Source: Rhodocyclales bacterium (lineage in GTDB: Bacteria; Pseudomonadota; Gammaproteobacteria; Burkholderiales; Rhodocyclaceae). Taken from it: a stretch of 50,303 nt of DNA. Where the stretch lies: the NCBI GenBank assembly GCA_026399475.1, contig JAPLQY010000031.1, positions 1 to 50,303 of the forward strand, read 5' to 3'. A program made the position numbers and the translations under genes. Below are positions 24,958 through 35,826 of the stretch, piece after piece. The notes below the pieces were generated by a model that was given only the letters and a program-made list of their open reading frames with translations, searched no databases and was not told the origin of the DNA. Numbering within the stretch: the first letter of the stretch is position 1; each line of letters opens with the position of its first letter.

Positions 24958-26790
24958 GTGCCGCGGATTCCTGCTTTGCTGTTCCTGTTGTGCTGTTGGT
25001 CGTGCCACATCGGCGCCACCTTCGCCGCGGTGCGCCTGGTGCCGGGTGTCACTTCGTTTCCGCTGGCAGCTGAGGTTGTCGTGCTGGAAGACGTGAGCGG
25101 GGTTTTTTCCCTGACCGATGTCCAGGGTCGTGGTGCCGACTTTCGACCTTCGCAGCTGAAGCATGACGCGGAAATAAATTTCGGCTATTCCTCCTCTGTC
25201 TGGTGGCTCCGGTTCGACATCGAGGCAGATCAGGGCGTGCCGCGTGACTGGTTGCTGGAGGTGGCATTCCCCACGCTGGACAGCGTCGAATACTTCGGTC
25301 CCGGCGGCGAACACCTGAGCACGGGCGACCGCCTGCCTTTCGCCATGCGGCCACTGGTGCATCGCAACTTCGTGTTCCCCCTGCACCTCGGAGAAGTGGG
25401 TGCAAGCACCGTCTGGCTGCGAGTCGCCTCCGAAGGCACGCTGACCGTTCCTCTGCGTCTGTGGCAGGCCGAGGCTTTCTGGCAGGAGTCGCATACCAGT
25501 TATTCAGTGCTGTCGGTTTATTTCGGCATGTTGTTGGCTCTTGCGCTCTACAACCTGCTGCTATGGCTTTCACTGCGCGAGCATATCTATCTCACCTATG
25601 TCTTGTTTGCCTGCAGCATGGCTGTGGGGCAGCTTTCCCTCAACGGACTGGGTAACGAGTTTCTCTGGCCCAATTGGCCGGTGTGGGGGAATCTGGCCTT
25701 CACGGTAGGTTTCGCCGCCACCGGTCTGTTCGGTGCGCTGTTTACCCGCGGCTTTCTCCAGACGCGGCGCAACGTGCCGCGCCTGGATGGTGCCGTGATA
25801 GGCCTCGCCGCACTGTTTGCCTTGTGCATACTGGCGCCCCTGGCAGCGCCCTACCGTCTGGCGGCTATCGTTACTTCGCTGACGGGCGTGACGTTTTCCC
25901 TGGTGGCGGTGTTGGCAGGCTTTCGCTGCTGGCGCGTCGGCCAGCCCGGCGCACGCACCTTTCTTCTGGCGTGGACGCTGCTGCTGGTGGGCGTGGCCAT
26001 CGTCGGCCTGCGCAACCTGAATCTGCTGCCAACCACATTCCTGAGTTTCTATGCCATGCAGATTGGCTCTGCGCTGGAAATGCTGCTGCTTTCTCTTGCC
26101 CTGGCCGATCGCATCAACGGCCTGCGGCGCGAAAAGGACGCGGCCCAGAGTGAGGCGCTTGCCACCAAACAGCAACTGGTAGGGGCCTTGCAACGTTCCG
26201 AGGCGAGTCTCGAGCAGCGCGTCGCAGAACGCACCGAGGAACTGGAAGCGGCTAACGCCCGCCTGCGCGAGAATGAACGCCAGTTGCAGACGCTGGCTCA
26301 CACCGATACGTTGACGGGTCTCGCCAACCGCCTGCTGTTCGACGCCCGATTGCAGCAGTCAATGCAGCATGCGCGGCGCAGCCACGGGCAGATTGCTTTA
26401 CTGCTGGTCGATCTTGATCATTTCAAGGCAATCAACGACGGCTATGGTCATGCCATTGGGGACGAGGTGCTGCGCGGCGCGGCGGATCGCTTCCGGGCAA
26501 CGGTGCGCGAGGTTGATACGGTGGCCCGGCTCGGTGGCGACGAATTCGCGATCGTGTTGACCGGCCTCAGCAGCGGCGCAGACGCTGAACGCATGGCAGA
26601 CAAAATCCTTGTCAATCTCCGCGAGCCGATGCGCGTGCTCGGCTTGCCTCTGGAAATCGGCGTCAGTATAGGCATTGCGCTGTTTTCCAGCGGCGAATTG
26701 TCAGCCGCTGAACTGCTGCGTCGCGCGGATCAGGCGATGTACGCGGCGAAGGATGGGGGGCGCGGGTGCTGCCGGGTATTTGCAGGGTAG
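24958..26790 (+). CDS. Membrane diguanylate cyclase (7TMR-DISM extracellular and 7TM regions, GGDEF)
   Basis: Cyclic-di-GMP synthase of about 610 residues. GTG 24958 is preferred because it gives a clean signal peptide (PRIPALLFLLCCWSCHIGATFA) and lies downstream of the likely promoter; ATG 24913, 15 codons earlier, is the alternative. Order: periplasmic DISMED2-like domain (about 30-170), seven hydrophobic helices, a coiled coil (RVAERTEELEAANARLREN), and a GGDEF domain with DLDHFKAINDGYGHAIGDEV and an intact GGDEF at 26533-26547. An RxxD inhibitory site (REVD) lies five residues before GGDEF, so product inhibition is expected. No EAL domain. It may sense an extracellular ligand and raise cyclic-di-GMP; the nearby Chp pilus system is a plausible beneficiary. 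Confidence 0.88.
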   Translation: MPRIPALLFLLCCWSCHIGATFAAVRLVPGVTSFPLAAEVVVLEDVSGVFSLTDVQGRGADFRPSQLKHDAEINFGYSSSVWWLRFDIEADQGVPRDWLLEVAFPTLDSVEYFGPGGEHLSTGDRLPFAMRPLVHRNFVFPLHLGEVGASTVWLRVASEGTLTVPLRLWQAEAFWQESHTSYSVLSVYFGMLLALALYNLLLWLSLREHIYLTYVLFACSMAVGQLSLNGLGNEFLWPNWPVWGNLAFTVGFAATGLFGALFTRGFLQTRRNVPRLDGAVIGLAALFALCILAPLAAPYRLAAIVTSLTGVTFSLVAVLAGFRCWRVGQPGARTFLLAWTLLLVGVAIVGLRNLNLLPTTFLSFYAMQIGSALEMLLLSLALADRINGLRREKDAAQSEALATKQQLVGALQRSEASLEQRVAERTEELEAANARLRENERQLQTLAHTDTLTGLANRLLFDARLQQSMQHARRSHGQIALLLVDLDHFKAINDGYGHAIGDEVLRGAADRFRATVREVDTVARLGGDEFAIVLTGLSSGADAERMADKILVNLREPMRVLGLPLEIGVSIGIALFSSGELSAAELLRRADQAMYAAKDGGRGCCRVFAG

Positions 26791-26877
26791 GAGCCAGCTT
26801 TGCCGGCCCCCGAAGGGGAATCCCCGGCATGCAGAGCACTGGCGATGGGCGTGTTTCGCCAGCAAGCTGGCTCCTAC
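26787..26877. repeat. REP-like paired palindrome between the cyclase and VOC genes
   Basis: GTAGGAGCCAGCTT (26787-26800) is perfectly complementary to AAGCTGGCTCCTAC (26864-26877), a 14-bp outer stem. Inside, CTGGCGA (26839-26845) pairs with TCGCCAG (26856-26862). The other half of the loop holds hairpin copy 3 at 26802-26828. The arms resemble repetitive extragenic palindromes of the form GTAGGAGCCAGCTTGCTGGC known from Pseudomonas-like and beta genomes. The left arm supplies the TAG stop of the cyclase gene. Confidence 0.7.
26802..26828 (+). repeat. Small two-stem hairpin repeat, copy 3
   Basis: Outer stem GCCGG/CCGGC with inner stem CCCCGAAGGGG and unpaired AATCC. The inner 17 bases equal those at 8198+ while the outer stem differs. 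This copy is nested inside the REP-like palindrome. Confidence 0.6.
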
Positions 26878-26890
26878 GGGAGCTCGTTCA

Positions 26891-27376
26891 TCAGGCCAGT
26901 CGCGCGAAAGCTTCGATCACCTCAGGGGGCGCCTGTACCAGTTCGATCAGAACGCCTTCTCCGGCAATCGGGAACTGCTCGTTGGCCTTCGGGTGCAGGA
27001 ATGTTATGTCATAACCAGAGGCGCCTTTGCGGATGCCTCCCGGAGCAAAACGCACACCCTGCGTCGTAAGCCATTCCACGGCTGCAGGCAGGTCGTCGAT
27101 CCAGAGGCCGACGTGGTTGAGCGGCGGTTCGTGGACCGCGGGCTTTTTCGCCGCATCAAGCGGTTGCATCAGATCGACTTCCACCTTGAACGGACCGCTG
27201 CCCATCTCGGCGATGTCTTCGTCCACGTTTTCGCGCTCGCTGACGAAGTTGCCGGTGACGGCCAGGCCGAACATCTCGACCCAGAGCCTTCTCAGACGCT
27301 GCTTGGAGGGGCCGCCGATGGCGATCTGCTGGATACCGAGCACTTTGAAGGGACGGGAAATTTCTTGTGGCGCCAT
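26891..27376 (-). CDS. VOC-superfamily protein, candidate methylmalonyl-CoA epimerase or glyoxalase
   Basis: Protein of 161 residues with two beta-alpha-beta-beta-beta units. Metal-ligand positions that can be read: a Gln where many members have His (GIQQIAIGG), His in [11 protein letters not shown], and Glu in [15 protein letters not shown] followed by [10 protein letters not shown] resembles methylmalonyl-CoA epimerases, which interconvert the (S) and (R) forms between the carboxylase and the mutase. Gln in the first ligand place is also seen in glyoxalase I, so the call is open. ATG 27376 is preferred (GAGGG 8 nt upstream); a TTG lies two codons earlier. Downstream of chpA on the same strand and separated from it by 29 bp. 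Confidence 0.65.
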   Translation of the reverse strand: MAPQEISRPFKVLGIQQIAIGGPSKQRLRRLWVEMFGLAVTGNFVSERENVDEDIAEMGSGPFKVEVDLMQPLDAAKKPAVHEPPLNHVGLWIDDLPAAVEWLTTQGVRFAPGGIRKGASGYDITFLHPKANEQFPIAGEGVLIELVQAPPEVIEAFARLA

Positions 27377-27405
27377 TCCCAAGCCCTCAAAGCGCTTGCC
27401 GATGT

Positions 27406-30400
27406 TCAGGCCGGCTTTCCGATGCAGTCGCGTATGCAGGCCAGCAGTTCTTCTTCATCGTAGGGTTTGCCCAGATAGTGATTGACGCCGATTTCTGCCG
27501 CATGCTGCCGGTGCTTGTCGGCGGTGCGCGACGTGATCATGATGATCGGAATATGTTTCAGGCGCTTGTCGCCGCGGATGTTGCGTGCCAGATCGAAGCC
27601 ATCCATGCGCGGCATTTCGATGTCCAGCAGCATTACATCGGGAATTACGTCGCCGAGTTGCTCCAGCGCATCGACGCCATCCTTGGCGGTGAGCACGTGA
27701 TAGCCGTGACGCGCCAGCAGGCGACCGCTGATCTTGCGTACGGTCAGCGAATCGTCGACCACCATCACGGAGGCGGCCGCGGCGGCGGCGGGCTGAACCT
27801 CGGCGGGAGCGACTGCCTCCGGCGCCGGGGTGGCGGTGCGCCCGACGGCGCGTGCCGCCAGTGCGACGGGGTTGATGATCAACGCAACCTCCCCGTTGCC
27901 CAGCACGGTGGCCCCGGCCAGCCCCGGTACACGGGCCAGTTGCGGCCCCACGGCCTTGATCACGATTTCCTGATTGCGGCTGAGGCTATCGACTTCCAGC
28001 GCGACGCGCTCGGTCCCGCCCTTGATCAACAGTATCCAGTGTCGTCGCGCCTGCGGCGGAGTGGCGCCCTTTTCGCCAAGCAATTCGGGGAGATAGTGGT
28101 ATGGATAGCGATTTCCCAGCAACTCGGTGCTGCCTGTACTACGGATCTGTGCCGCAGCATCGGGCCTATGTTCAGTGGCCTGTTCGATCATCGAGGACGG
28201 AATGGCATAGCGGCGACTGCCGGCCGTGACCAGCACCGCCTGCGTTACCGCCAGCGTAAGCGGCAGGTAGATGCGGAATGTGGCACCACGCCCGGTGACT
28301 GTCGTGATTTCGATGCGGCCACCGAGACTGGTTGTCTCGCTCTTCACCACATCCATGCCGACGCCACGACCGGCGAGCGCCGTCACTTCCTCGGCGGTGG
28401 AGAATCCGGGTTGCAGGATGAGTTGCGTCAGCGTCGCCTGATCGGGCTCCACGCCTGGCGCGATCAGGCCGCGCTCGATGCCGCGCTGGCGAATGCGCTC
28501 GATGTTGAGCCCGGCGCCGTCGTCGGCGATGGCGAGAACGATTTCATTGCCCTCCTGCGCCAGCGACAGCGTGATCTGACCGATCGCCTCCTTGCCGGCA
28601 GCCGCGCGCGTGGCACTGTCTTCAAGGCCATGGGCGACGCTGTTGCGCAGCATGTGCTCAAGCGGACCGGCCATCTTGTCCAGTACCGAACGGTCAAGTT
28701 CGGTCTGGCCGTGGCGAATGTCGAGGTTGGCCCGCTTTCCGGAATCCTTGGCCGCCTGTCGCACAACCCGATGCAGGCGCTCGGCCAGGCTTTCGAAGGG
28801 CACCATGCGCACGCCCATCATGCGCTGCGACAGTTCGCGGCTGAGTCGTGCCTGCGCTGCCACGGCAGCATTTGCATGGTCGAGATTGCGCATCAGGCTT
28901 TGCTGCACGGTGGCGACGTCGTTCACACTCTCGGCCATCATCCGCGTCACCTCCTGGAAGCGGGTGAAGCGATCGAACTCGAGCGGATCGAACTCCTGCG
29001 AGTGCTCGCTGGCCAGCGCCTGCTGCGACATCATTTGCGACTCGGCCTGGATTTCGACTTCGCGCAGTTGCTTGCGCAGGCGAATCACGTTTTCCGTAAG
29101 ATCGAGCAGCGAGACCTTGAGCGCCAGCAATTCACCTTCGATGCGGCCACGGGCGATGGCGACTTCGCCGGCTTCATTGACCAGTTGGTCAACCAGATCT
29201 GCGCGCACGCGCAGATGTACCTGCGGGGTGGGAACAAAGGCGGCGGCGCGTGCGGTTTCAGCGGCGACGGGGACATGTGTTGCAGCCGCCGCGCCATGCC
29301 CGCGCTCGACCTGCAGCGGTTCGATTGCCTGTGATTCGACAGAGACATCGAGGCCGGCAGCCGGGTGCTCCGGTTCTGTTGGTTCCGGTCGGGCCAGGCT
29401 GGGATTGCGCAGATGCTCGATCAGCATCGCTGCGCGGTCATACGAAGTTTCCAGCCCGTCAATCATCGCCGGCTGTACCGATTGCATGGCTGTCGCCTGA
29501 TCGACGCGGTCTTCCATCGAATGCAACAGTTCGCCGCAGCCCATGGCACCCGCCATCCGTGCGCTGCCCTTGAGCGTATGCAGGGCACGCTGCAGCGTGC
29601 GCGAGATCTCGACATTAGTCGGTGCGGCACTCCACTCGCGCAGCGCCGAGCCGATCTCGCGCATGAGGTCTACGCTTTCTTCGAGGAAAAGCGGCAGCAC
29701 CTGCGGATCGATCTCGTCCTCAATCCGTGCTGCGCGCCGTTCCGCTGCGGTCGCTGCTATCTCTGGCACGGCAGCTTCGACGGCAGCTTCGACGGCAGTT
29801 TCGACGGCAGTTTCGACGGCAGGCTCGACGGCAGGCTCGACGGCAGGCTCGACAGCAGGCTCGACAGCAGGCTCGACAGCAGGCGTCATCGCATTCAGTT
29901 CGGCCGTGAGCGCGGCCTCCTCGCCAGGCATGCGCCGCTCTGCGACGGCACCCAGCATGCCTTCGAGTGCGCCGGCGCAGCGAGCGAAAACGAAGCGCTG
30001 CTCATCGGTGGGACTTGACTCGAGGAGCGACAAGCGCACCAGCGCATTCTCAAGCGCGCGGGCGAGGCTCGAAATCGGCATGAAGCCAGTAGCGGCGGAA
30101 ATGCTGGCCGTCGTATGTGCGGCGCGGATTACATCATTGCCGGGTACCGCCTCAAGACCGAGATTGGCTTGCAGCGTAGCAACGTGTTCGCGGGTCTCGT
30201 TGAGATAGAGGTTGTAGAGTGTCGGCGCTACTTCCACCTCCCCGACGCGGATCGGAGGTGGCGCGGGGAATGACACGACCGCTGCCGAAGGCGGAAGTTC
30301 TTCAGTCATTTCCAGCACGGTTTCCACCGGCAGAACTTCTTCCGGCGCTGTTTCCTCAATGGTCGGCGCTGCCGGTTCCTCTCGGGGAGTTCCCTGGTCC

Positions 30401-32730
30401 GCTACGGTGCTTCCTGCCTCGGCATCTTCGGCCCCGCCAATGACCTGGCAGCGGCGGATCAATTCGGTATCGTCAAGATGGCTGCCACCGCCAGCTTCGA
30501 GTTGCACGACCCAGACCTTGAAAATGTCGGCAGCGAGATCGAGCGTTTCGAGCAGGGCGGGCGTGGCCGCGCGTGCCTCGTGCAGCCAGCCGTTCAGCAC
30601 CTGCTCCACTGCCCACGCGGCTTCACCCAGATCGGTCAGGCCGACCATGCGGCCGCTGCCCTTCAGGGTATGGAAGCTGCGCCGCAGCGTGACGAGCACG
30701 TTTTGGTCGCTTGGCGTGGCATGCGCCAACGGGAGATGCTCGTTGATGGTTGCCAGTACTTCGTGGGCTTCTTCGAGAAAAATCGCCAGCAGTTCTGCGT
30801 CGAGGTCCGCCTCGCTGGCATCGACCAGTCGCGTGGCTTCGGCCGACGGGGCCGGGGTTTCGACGGGTTCGACTGCCGGCGCCGGCGGGGGCTCGGGAGG
30901 CGCCTCAATAGCTTCGACCTCGAAATCCTGCAGCGCTTCGTCAGGGGCCTCCTCGGGCGTGGCAATGGGCTCCGGCTCAGGAGCCTGGGTGGCCGGTTGT
31001 TCCGCCTGCGGTGTTTCTGCCGGCGCCACAGTCGAGGCTGCGACAGTCTCGACTTCCTCGACATCGGGACGTGCGGCAGGCGTTGGTTCAAGAATGGCGT
31101 CAATGTCGGCCGCGCCGCTTTGCAACTGCTCGACGAAAAAGCCGAGCGCCGAAAGCTTTTTCGCCACTTCTTCGAAATCACCCTCATGCACCGTGAAGCC
31201 AGGCTGGGCGAACCCTTCGATAAGCTGTGCGCATTCGCCGAGTATGGCATTGGCACGGTCCTGACCAAGCACCAGAAGAGCCCCCTGGATCTGGCGAATC
31301 GGCTGCTTGAGCGCAGCCAGAGTGGCCTGGCGCGAGGTGTCGCGGAAAAATGCGTCCAGCGTCTGTTCTATGGCGCCAAGATTGGAGCGGATTTCGCGCG
31401 CCACCGATTCGAGCAGCAGCCGTTCCTGAGCGCGGCGGGACATGGCGTCGAGGTGCGGCAGTTCCATCATGCCGAGTTCTTCGCCACGTCCAAGTGCAGC
31501 CAGACGCTTGACGACGACATCAGTCGAATGTGCGAAGTCGGCATCCAGCGACTGGAAGTTTTCCAGCGCGGATTCGGCGAGCAGGAGTGCCGTGGCAATC
31601 TCGAGGGCGACCACGTCGTTGTGCCGTGTCGGGTCGCGGCGCAACTGGTCGGCCTGTTCGAGGATCGCCGAGGTCAGCCGCATGTAGTCGGGCTGTTCGG
31701 TAGCGGTGCCCTCTTCGGCAATTTTCGCCGCGCGCTCGTGGAAAGGTGGCAGCGCGGCGGCGGTGCCGGCGCAAAGGCGGTTCCAGTCCTCCTTGGCGGC
31801 CGCCAGCAATTCCCGCAATCGGCGCAAATGAGGCAGCAGCCTTTCGGTCTCCGACGGGGTTGCCGTGGGCACCATGCCGTCCAGACGATAGGCGGCGCGG
31901 ACGATGGCCAGCGCTTCGCCCCCTGCCGTTGCGCACGCTGCCTGGTAAAGAGCTTCGCGCAACAGCTGTTCGGTTGGTTCGGCCTGGCCTTCGATGAGTT
32001 TCTTGATCTGCGCGCCAAGGCGCATGGCAAACCGCTTTGCTTCGGTTGCGTCGGGCAGCCCATTGGCGGCGAGTGCATCGAGCACGCCCAGTGCGACCCA
32101 CCAGTAAGCCCGCGCGGCAGCGGTGGCGCGCGTCATTTCTACCATCGCCACCGAGACTCTCATCTCGGCAATGCCTTTGGGATCATTCTTGATCCACTTC
32201 AGAAGGCCACGCTCAAAGCCCATTCGCGCGGCCTTGAGGCGCGCTGCGAGCGATTCAGGCGTGAGCGGCGGCGGCGTTCTTTCGCGTTTTGGCGGACGCT
32301 GGGTGAGATCAGGGAAAAACAGTTCGGCTGGCCCTGGAGCTGCCTGACCACGCGCCACGGTCATCGCCCGGTAGGGAGCAAAAAGTTTCAGCGGCTGGTT
32401 GGGGTGGCCGGCCATCAGGTCGTCGAGGTAGCCGCGCAGCGCGGCAAACCCGCCTTGCGCGGCCGCTCTGGCGGCGTCCATGTCAGGAGCCGCGCCATCT
32501 GCCAGCGCAGTCAGCAATCGTTCTATCGCACCGGCGAACTCCGTAATGCCGTCAAGACCGACAATGGCCAATGCACCGTGAGCCTGGTGCATGCTGGCGC
32601 GCGCCTGCTGCAGGCCGTTCCCCGCCGGGTCTGACGCGTGGGCAGCAAGACTGAGCCCGGCGCGTTCCAGTGCAAGGTCGATTTCTCCCTTGACCCAGGA
32701 CAGCGGCCCAATATCCAGATCCATGCTCAT
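27406..32730 (-). CDS. chpA: Chp-type hybrid chemotaxis histidine kinase (ChpA/PilL)
   Basis: Very large CheA-like kinase of 1774 residues for the type IV pilus chemosensory system. It has several histidine-phosphotransfer domains: intact HTLKGSGRM near residue 690 and [11 protein letters not shown] near 1050, plus degenerate ones (N-terminal [25 protein letters not shown]). A dimerisation helix follows ([20 protein letters not shown]), then the ATPase domain with [20 protein letters not shown] and GRGVGMD, a CheW-like domain, and a C-terminal receiver with VVDDS, phospho-Asp in LLDIEMP and TSR/GKP residues. Linkers are Pro/Glu/Ala-rich, one containing a 12-bp tandem repeat. Last in order after pilG, pilH, pilI and pilJ. 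It phosphorylates the PilG and PilH receivers to control twitching. Confidence 0.93.
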   Translation of the reverse strand: MSMDLDIGPLSWVKGEIDLALERAGLSLAAHASDPAGNGLQQARASMHQAHGALAIVGLDGITEFAGAIERLLTALADGAAPDMDAARAAAQGGFAALRGYLDDLMAGHPNQPLKLFAPYRAMTVARGQAAPGPAELFFPDLTQRPPKRERTPPPLTPESLAARLKAARMGFERGLLKWIKNDPKGIAEMRVSVAMVEMTRATAAARAYWWVALGVLDALAANGLPDATEAKRFAMRLGAQIKKLIEGQAEPTEQLLREALYQAACATAGGEALAIVRAAYRLDGMVPTATPSETERLLPHLRRLRELLAAAKEDWNRLCAGTAAALPPFHERAAKIAEEGTATEQPDYMRLTSAILEQADQLRRDPTRHNDVVALEIATALLLAESALENFQSLDADFAHSTDVVVKRLAALGRGEELGMMELPHLDAMSRRAQERLLLESVAREIRSNLGAIEQTLDAFFRDTSRQATLAALKQPIRQIQGALLVLGQDRANAILGECAQLIEGFAQPGFTVHEGDFEEVAKKLSALGFFVEQLQSGAADIDAILEPTPAARPDVEEVETVAASTVAPAETPQAEQPATQAPEPEPIATPEEAPDEALQDFEVEAIEAPPEPPPAPAVEPVETPAPSAEATRLVDASEADLDAELLAIFLEEAHEVLATINEHLPLAHATPSDQNVLVTLRRSFHTLKGSGRMVGLTDLGEAAWAVEQVLNGWLHEARAATPALLETLDLAADIFKVWVVQLEAGGGSHLDDTELIRRCQVIGGAEDAEAGSTVADQGTPREEPAAPTIEETAPEEVLPVETVLEMTEELPPSAAVVSFPAPPPIRVGEVEVAPTLYNLYLNETREHVATLQANLGLEAVPGNDVIRAAHTTASISAATGFMPISSLARALENALVRLSLLESSPTDEQRFVFARCAGALEGMLGAVAERRMPGEEAALTAELNAMTPAVEPAVEPAVEPAVEPAVEPAVETAVETAVEAAVEAAVPEIAATAAERRAARIEDEIDPQVLPLFLEESVDLMREIGSALREWSAAPTNVEISRTLQRALHTLKGSARMAGAMGCGELLHSMEDRVDQATAMQSVQPAMIDGLETSYDRAAMLIEHLRNPSLARPEPTEPEHPAAGLDVSVESQAIEPLQVERGHGAAAATHVPVAAETARAAAFVPTPQVHLRVRADLVDQLVNEAGEVAIARGRIEGELLALKVSLLDLTENVIRLRKQLREVEIQAESQMMSQQALASEHSQEFDPLEFDRFTRFQEVTRMMAESVNDVATVQQSLMRNLDHANAAVAAQARLSRELSQRMMGVRMVPFESLAERLHRVVRQAAKDSGKRANLDIRHGQTELDRSVLDKMAGPLEHMLRNSVAHGLEDSATRAAAGKEAIGQITLSLAQEGNEIVLAIADDGAGLNIERIRQRGIERGLIAPGVEPDQATLTQLILQPGFSTAEEVTALAGRGVGMDVVKSETTSLGGRIEITTVTGRGATFRIYLPLTLAVTQAVLVTAGSRRYAIPSSMIEQATEHRPDAAAQIRSTGSTELLGNRYPYHYLPELLGEKGATPPQARRHWILLIKGGTERVALEVDSLSRNQEIVIKAVGPQLARVPGLAGATVLGNGEVALIINPVALAARAVGRTATPAPEAVAPAEVQPAAAAAASVMVVDDSLTVRKISGRLLARHGYHVLTAKDGVDALEQLGDVIPDVMLLDIEMPRMDGFDLARNIRGDKRLKHIPIIMITSRTADKHRQHAAEIGVNHYLGKPYDEEELLACIRDCIGKPA
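29770..29884 (-). repeat. In-frame 12-bp tandem repeat within chpA
   Basis: About nine and a half units of 12 bp of the form ggcagSYTCGAC (plus-strand reading), in blocks of variants: two ggcagcttcgac, two ggcagtttcgac, three ggcaggctcgac, then agcaggctcgac. They encode a [12 protein letters not shown] linker between phosphotransfer domains. Identical neighbours suggest recent slippage; copy-number change keeps frame. Confidence 0.9.
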
Positions 32731-32833
32731 GAAAAGTTATTCACCACGCGACGGTTCATATGTTTTGGTTACGGCCGCTATGCTTAACGCCGACAGGGCC
32801 GACGTTAGCCTCCTCTGAAATTTCATTTTCTTT
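32731..32833 (-). other. pilJ-chpA spacer
   Basis: 103 bp between the pilJ stop and the chpA start on the minus strand. It holds an imperfect inverted repeat around 32782-32806 (AACGCCG against CGACGTT, one mismatch) and no strong ribosome site before chpA. No gene is seen. Confidence 0.3.
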
Positions 32834-34834
32834 TCACACCTTGAAGCCCGAGACCGAGCCTTTCAACTCGACGGCGAGTTCGGTAAGCTCGCCGATCGAC
32901 ACGGCAGTTTCCTTCGTACTGACGGTGGTTTGGCCGGTAATTCGAAGAATGTCCCGCATCGAGTCCGCTACCTTGGTGGCGATATCGGCCTGAGCCTGGG
33001 TGTCGCTGGAGATTGCTTCAATCAGGCGGGCAAGATCCTGCGACACGCTGGAAATTTCGTTCAGGGCCCGACCGGCGGCATCCGACAGCTTTGCGCCCTC
33101 GACCACGCCATGCGTCGAGTGTTCCATGGCTGCGACCGCATCGTGCGTATCGGTTTGAATCGTCTTGACGATGGCGGCAATCTGCTTGGTCGCCTCACCG
33201 GAACGCTCTGCCAGGCGTTGCACCTCTTCCGCCACTACCGAGAAACCGCGACCTGCCTCACCCGCCGAGGCGGCCTGGATGGCGGCGTTCAGGGCCAACA
33301 CGTTGGTCTGTTCCGTAATGTCGGAAATCAGTTCGACGATTTCGCCGATCTCCTGCGAGGATTCACCGAGTCGCTTGATGCGCTTGGAAGTTTCCTGGAT
33401 CTGGGTACGGATTTCATTCATGCCTGAAATCGAGTTTGATACCGCAGCAGCGCCTTTCTGCGCGGCTTCCAGCGAGGCGTGAGCGACTCGGGCCGATTCC
33501 AGGGCCGACGAGGATACCGTTTTCATCGAGGTGGCCATTTCAAGAACCGCAGCGTTGGCGTTCTGGATTTCGGCTGATTGCACTTCGGTGGCGGAGAGCA
33601 GATCGTTGGAGGTGCTTTGCGCGGCGTTAGAAGCGCGGGTTACGCGTTCTGCGGCATCGTTGATGCGGCGTACCAGCACGGCCAGTTCTTCGACGGTGTA
33701 GTTCACTGAATCGGCAATGGCACCGGTGATGTCCTCGGACACGGTCGCGCGGACGGTCAGGTCGCCGTCAGCCAGGTCACCCATTTCGTTCATCAGACGC
33801 AGAATGGCGCCCTGCGTTGCATCCTTGGCGGCTTCTGCAATGCGACGCTGGTGATCGGCCTCGTCGCTGCGGCGGAGGCCTTCGTCGTTGAATGCCTTGA
33901 CCATGAGTACCAGCATCGCCAGAGCCAATGAGCCGAACAGGGCGGCTGTGAGCGAAGAGGCATCCTGTTCGGTGATTTCGTTTTGATACGCCTTGACCAG
34001 GTTCTCGGTATTCGCCTCCATTCCGCGCCAGCCGGCGACGAGAGTGTTGCTGGCGCTACGCGCACGCACCAGCGGCTTGAGGTCGGCGGACAGACCGGCA
34101 ATGGCAGGCTGCATTGCTTTGAGGCTCTTGGCCAGTTGAGTCCCGGCAGGGGCCAGGTCCAGCGCGGTGGCGATATCTTTCGCCAGTTGTCCGGCGACAG
34201 TTTCGTCGAAGCCGGGTGCCCAGGCCAGTTGGGTGGACGCACGCAGGATGCGTTCTGTCAGATAGGGCAGTTTGCCGCCGCCGGCCTCTGCTGCTTCGGC
34301 CATGGCCTGGCCCTGCAGTGCCGATTCTTTGGCGAGACGGCCAATCGCCGTGAAGCGATTTTCCTGCGCCAGCAGCTGGCTGATGATTGCGTCCTGCTTG
34401 TTCCAGGCTTCGCGCAAGGTGTCGAGCGCCGGTCGCGCGGCGACGCTGGTGGCGGATACTTTGGCGCCCCTGACTTCACCCCCTTCGACCAGGCGCTCGA
34501 TCAGTTGGCCAAAATTATCCCGGGCGTCGCGCAGCTCAGTGAATCCTTCGGCCTGCCCCTGCATGGCGTTCGCCGCGGCTCTGGGGATCTGCTGGGTAAG
34601 CGGGGCGAGGTGGCTGGCGACGGACAGGAAGGCGGTGCCCCGGGTCGTCGCCTGCCCTTGCATGAAGATTGCGGCGATGGTGATCAGCAGGCTGATCAAA
34701 AAAACCGTACCCAGGATTCGAAACTGGGTCTCGATATCGAGATGACCGATCAAGGGCAGCCCTTTGCGGCGCGCCCCGTTCGTTGGTTCAGGTGCCGCAG
34801 TTTTCTGGAAAATTGACTTGAAGTCGAAGGCCAT
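32834..34834 (-). CDS. pilJ: Methyl-accepting chemotaxis protein of the pilus system (PilJ)
   Basis: Transmembrane chemoreceptor of 666 residues. A cytoplasmic start, TM1 at about 40-58 ([17 protein letters not shown]), a periplasmic helical region to about 295, TM2 ([15 protein letters not shown]), a HAMP domain ([20 protein letters not shown]), then the long signalling hairpin whose tip reads [20 protein letters not shown] followed by [15 protein letters not shown]. This tip differs slightly from classical receptors (AASAGE rather than AARAGE), as in PilJ. GGAAAG lies upstream of the ATG. Lies between pilI and chpA, exactly the Chp order, and signals pilus-bound or surface cues to ChpA. Confidence 0.92.
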   Translation of the reverse strand: MAFDFKSIFQKTAAPEPTNGARRKGLPLIGHLDIETQFRILGTVFLISLLITIAAIFMQGQATTRGTAFLSVASHLAPLTQQIPRAAANAMQGQAEGFTELRDARDNFGQLIERLVEGGEVRGAKVSATSVAARPALDTLREAWNKQDAIISQLLAQENRFTAIGRLAKESALQGQAMAEAAEAGGGKLPYLTERILRASTQLAWAPGFDETVAGQLAKDIATALDLAPAGTQLAKSLKAMQPAIAGLSADLKPLVRARSASNTLVAGWRGMEANTENLVKAYQNEITEQDASSLTAALFGSLALAMLVLMVKAFNDEGLRRSDEADHQRRIAEAAKDATQGAILRLMNEMGDLADGDLTVRATVSEDITGAIADSVNYTVEELAVLVRRINDAAERVTRASNAAQSTSNDLLSATEVQSAEIQNANAAVLEMATSMKTVSSSALESARVAHASLEAAQKGAAAVSNSISGMNEIRTQIQETSKRIKRLGESSQEIGEIVELISDITEQTNVLALNAAIQAASAGEAGRGFSVVAEEVQRLAERSGEATKQIAAIVKTIQTDTHDAVAAMEHSTHGVVEGAKLSDAAGRALNEISSVSQDLARLIEAISSDTQAQADIATKVADSMRDILRITGQTTVSTKETAVSIGELTELAVELKGSVSGFKV

Positions 34835-34855
34835 GGCGGTTTCTTTCCGGAGCTC

Positions 34856-35419
34856 TCAGAGAGCGATGTCGAGGTAGTTGGGGTCGGCCAGAAGTGCCGG
34901 GATGCGCAGCTGGGTCCAGGCGACACCTTGCGCATCGATGAAGCGGCCGCCCAGCCAGAGCGCTGCCTCGCCAGCGCCAGCGTGTTGCGCCCCTTCGGGA
35001 ACCCCGGCTTCGCTTGCGGCATGCATCTGCAGTTGCGGGCGCAAGCCCAGCGCGCGACGAATCAGCAGGGCGCTATTGATGCCGTGCCGTGCGCCGACCA
35101 GCAACAGACGCGACTGGGCGTTGCACGGCGTCGGCGCGCCACCGCGCCAGGCGGAAAAATCCACAACGCTGTAGAGCACGCCGCGAATATTCGCGATGCC
35201 GGCGAACCACGGTTTGGTCAGCGGGGCAGGAGTGAGTTGCGGCAGCGGCGCCACCTCTCCCGAGTCGGCAAGGTCAATCAGCCAATGGCTGCCGCCGGGG
35301 AGGTCATCAGCGCCGGATTCGATGCCGAGCAGCGCCTGCCCACCTTCCCCGCGCCGTGCTGACACCAGCCGTTCGGAGAGGCCTTGCTGGAACTCGCGCA
35401 GACTGATGCGCTTGGCCAT
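34856..35419 (-). CDS. pilI: CheW-like adaptor PilI
   Basis: CheW-domain scaffold of 187 residues linking PilJ and ChpA. ATG 35419 (MAKRISLREFQQGL) is chosen because it gives the standard PilI start; the frame is open further upstream inside the pilH gene but that is not family-like. Visible CheW features are WFAGIANIRGVLYSVVDFSA, the conserved surface segment, and RLLLVGARHGINSALLIRRA. Separated from pilH by 8 bp. Confidence 0.88.
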   Translation of the reverse strand: MAKRISLREFQQGLSERLVSARRGEGGQALLGIESGADDLPGGSHWLIDLADSGEVAPLPQLTPAPLTKPWFAGIANIRGVLYSVVDFSAWRGGAPTPCNAQSRLLLVGARHGINSALLIRRALGLRPQLQMHAASEAGVPEGAQHAGAGEAALWLGGRFIDAQGVAWTQLRIPALLADPNYLDIAL

Positions 35420-35427
35420 CGCTGTCT

Positions 35428-35793
35428 TTACCCGAGCGCGGCGATCTTGGCCAGCAAGGCTGGGCCATCCACCGGCTTGGTGATGTAATCCTGGGCGCCC
35501 TGGCGCATGCCCCAGAGCTTGTCGGTCTCCTGATTCTTTGTGGTGCACATGATGACGGGGATGTCCTTGGTTGCATCGTCCTTCGACAGGGCGCGCGTAG
35601 CCTGGTAGCCATTGGTGCCCGGCATCACCACATCCATGAGGATGAGGTCGGGTTTGATCTGCCTGGCCCGTTCGATACCCTCCTCACCACTTTCAGCCGT
35701 ACGGACATCGTAGCCGCCGCTCTCCAGCAGTTGGCTCAGGATATGACGTTCAGTAGGGGAGTCGTCGATGATCAGAATGGTCTTGATGGGCAT
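35428..35793 (-). CDS. pilH: Response regulator PilH
   Basis: Stand-alone CheY-like receiver of 121 residues. Acidic pair in LIIDDSPTERH, phospho-acceptor Asp in LILMDVVMPGTNGYQ, Thr in MCTTKNQETD and Lys in YITKPVD. No output domain. By analogy with Pseudomonas, PilH counteracts PilG output or drains phosphate from ChpA. It lies between pilG and pilI. Confidence 0.92.
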   Translation of the reverse strand: MPIKTILIIDDSPTERHILSQLLESGGYDVRTAESGEEGIERARQIKPDLILMDVVMPGTNGYQATRALSKDDATKDIPVIMCTTKNQETDKLWGMRQGAQDYITKPVDGPALLAKIAALG

Positions 35794-35826
35794 GGCGGCT
35801 GGCTCGCAAATGAAAAAGGCATACGT

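Noticed and set aside
29770..29884. CRISPR-like array
   Set aside because: Units are 12 bp, contiguous and in frame within chpA, with no spacers.
30478..32634. Open frame of 718 codons antisense to chpA
   Set aside because: Arg/Gln/Gly-rich shadow without motifs; the other strand carries a full set of kinase domains.
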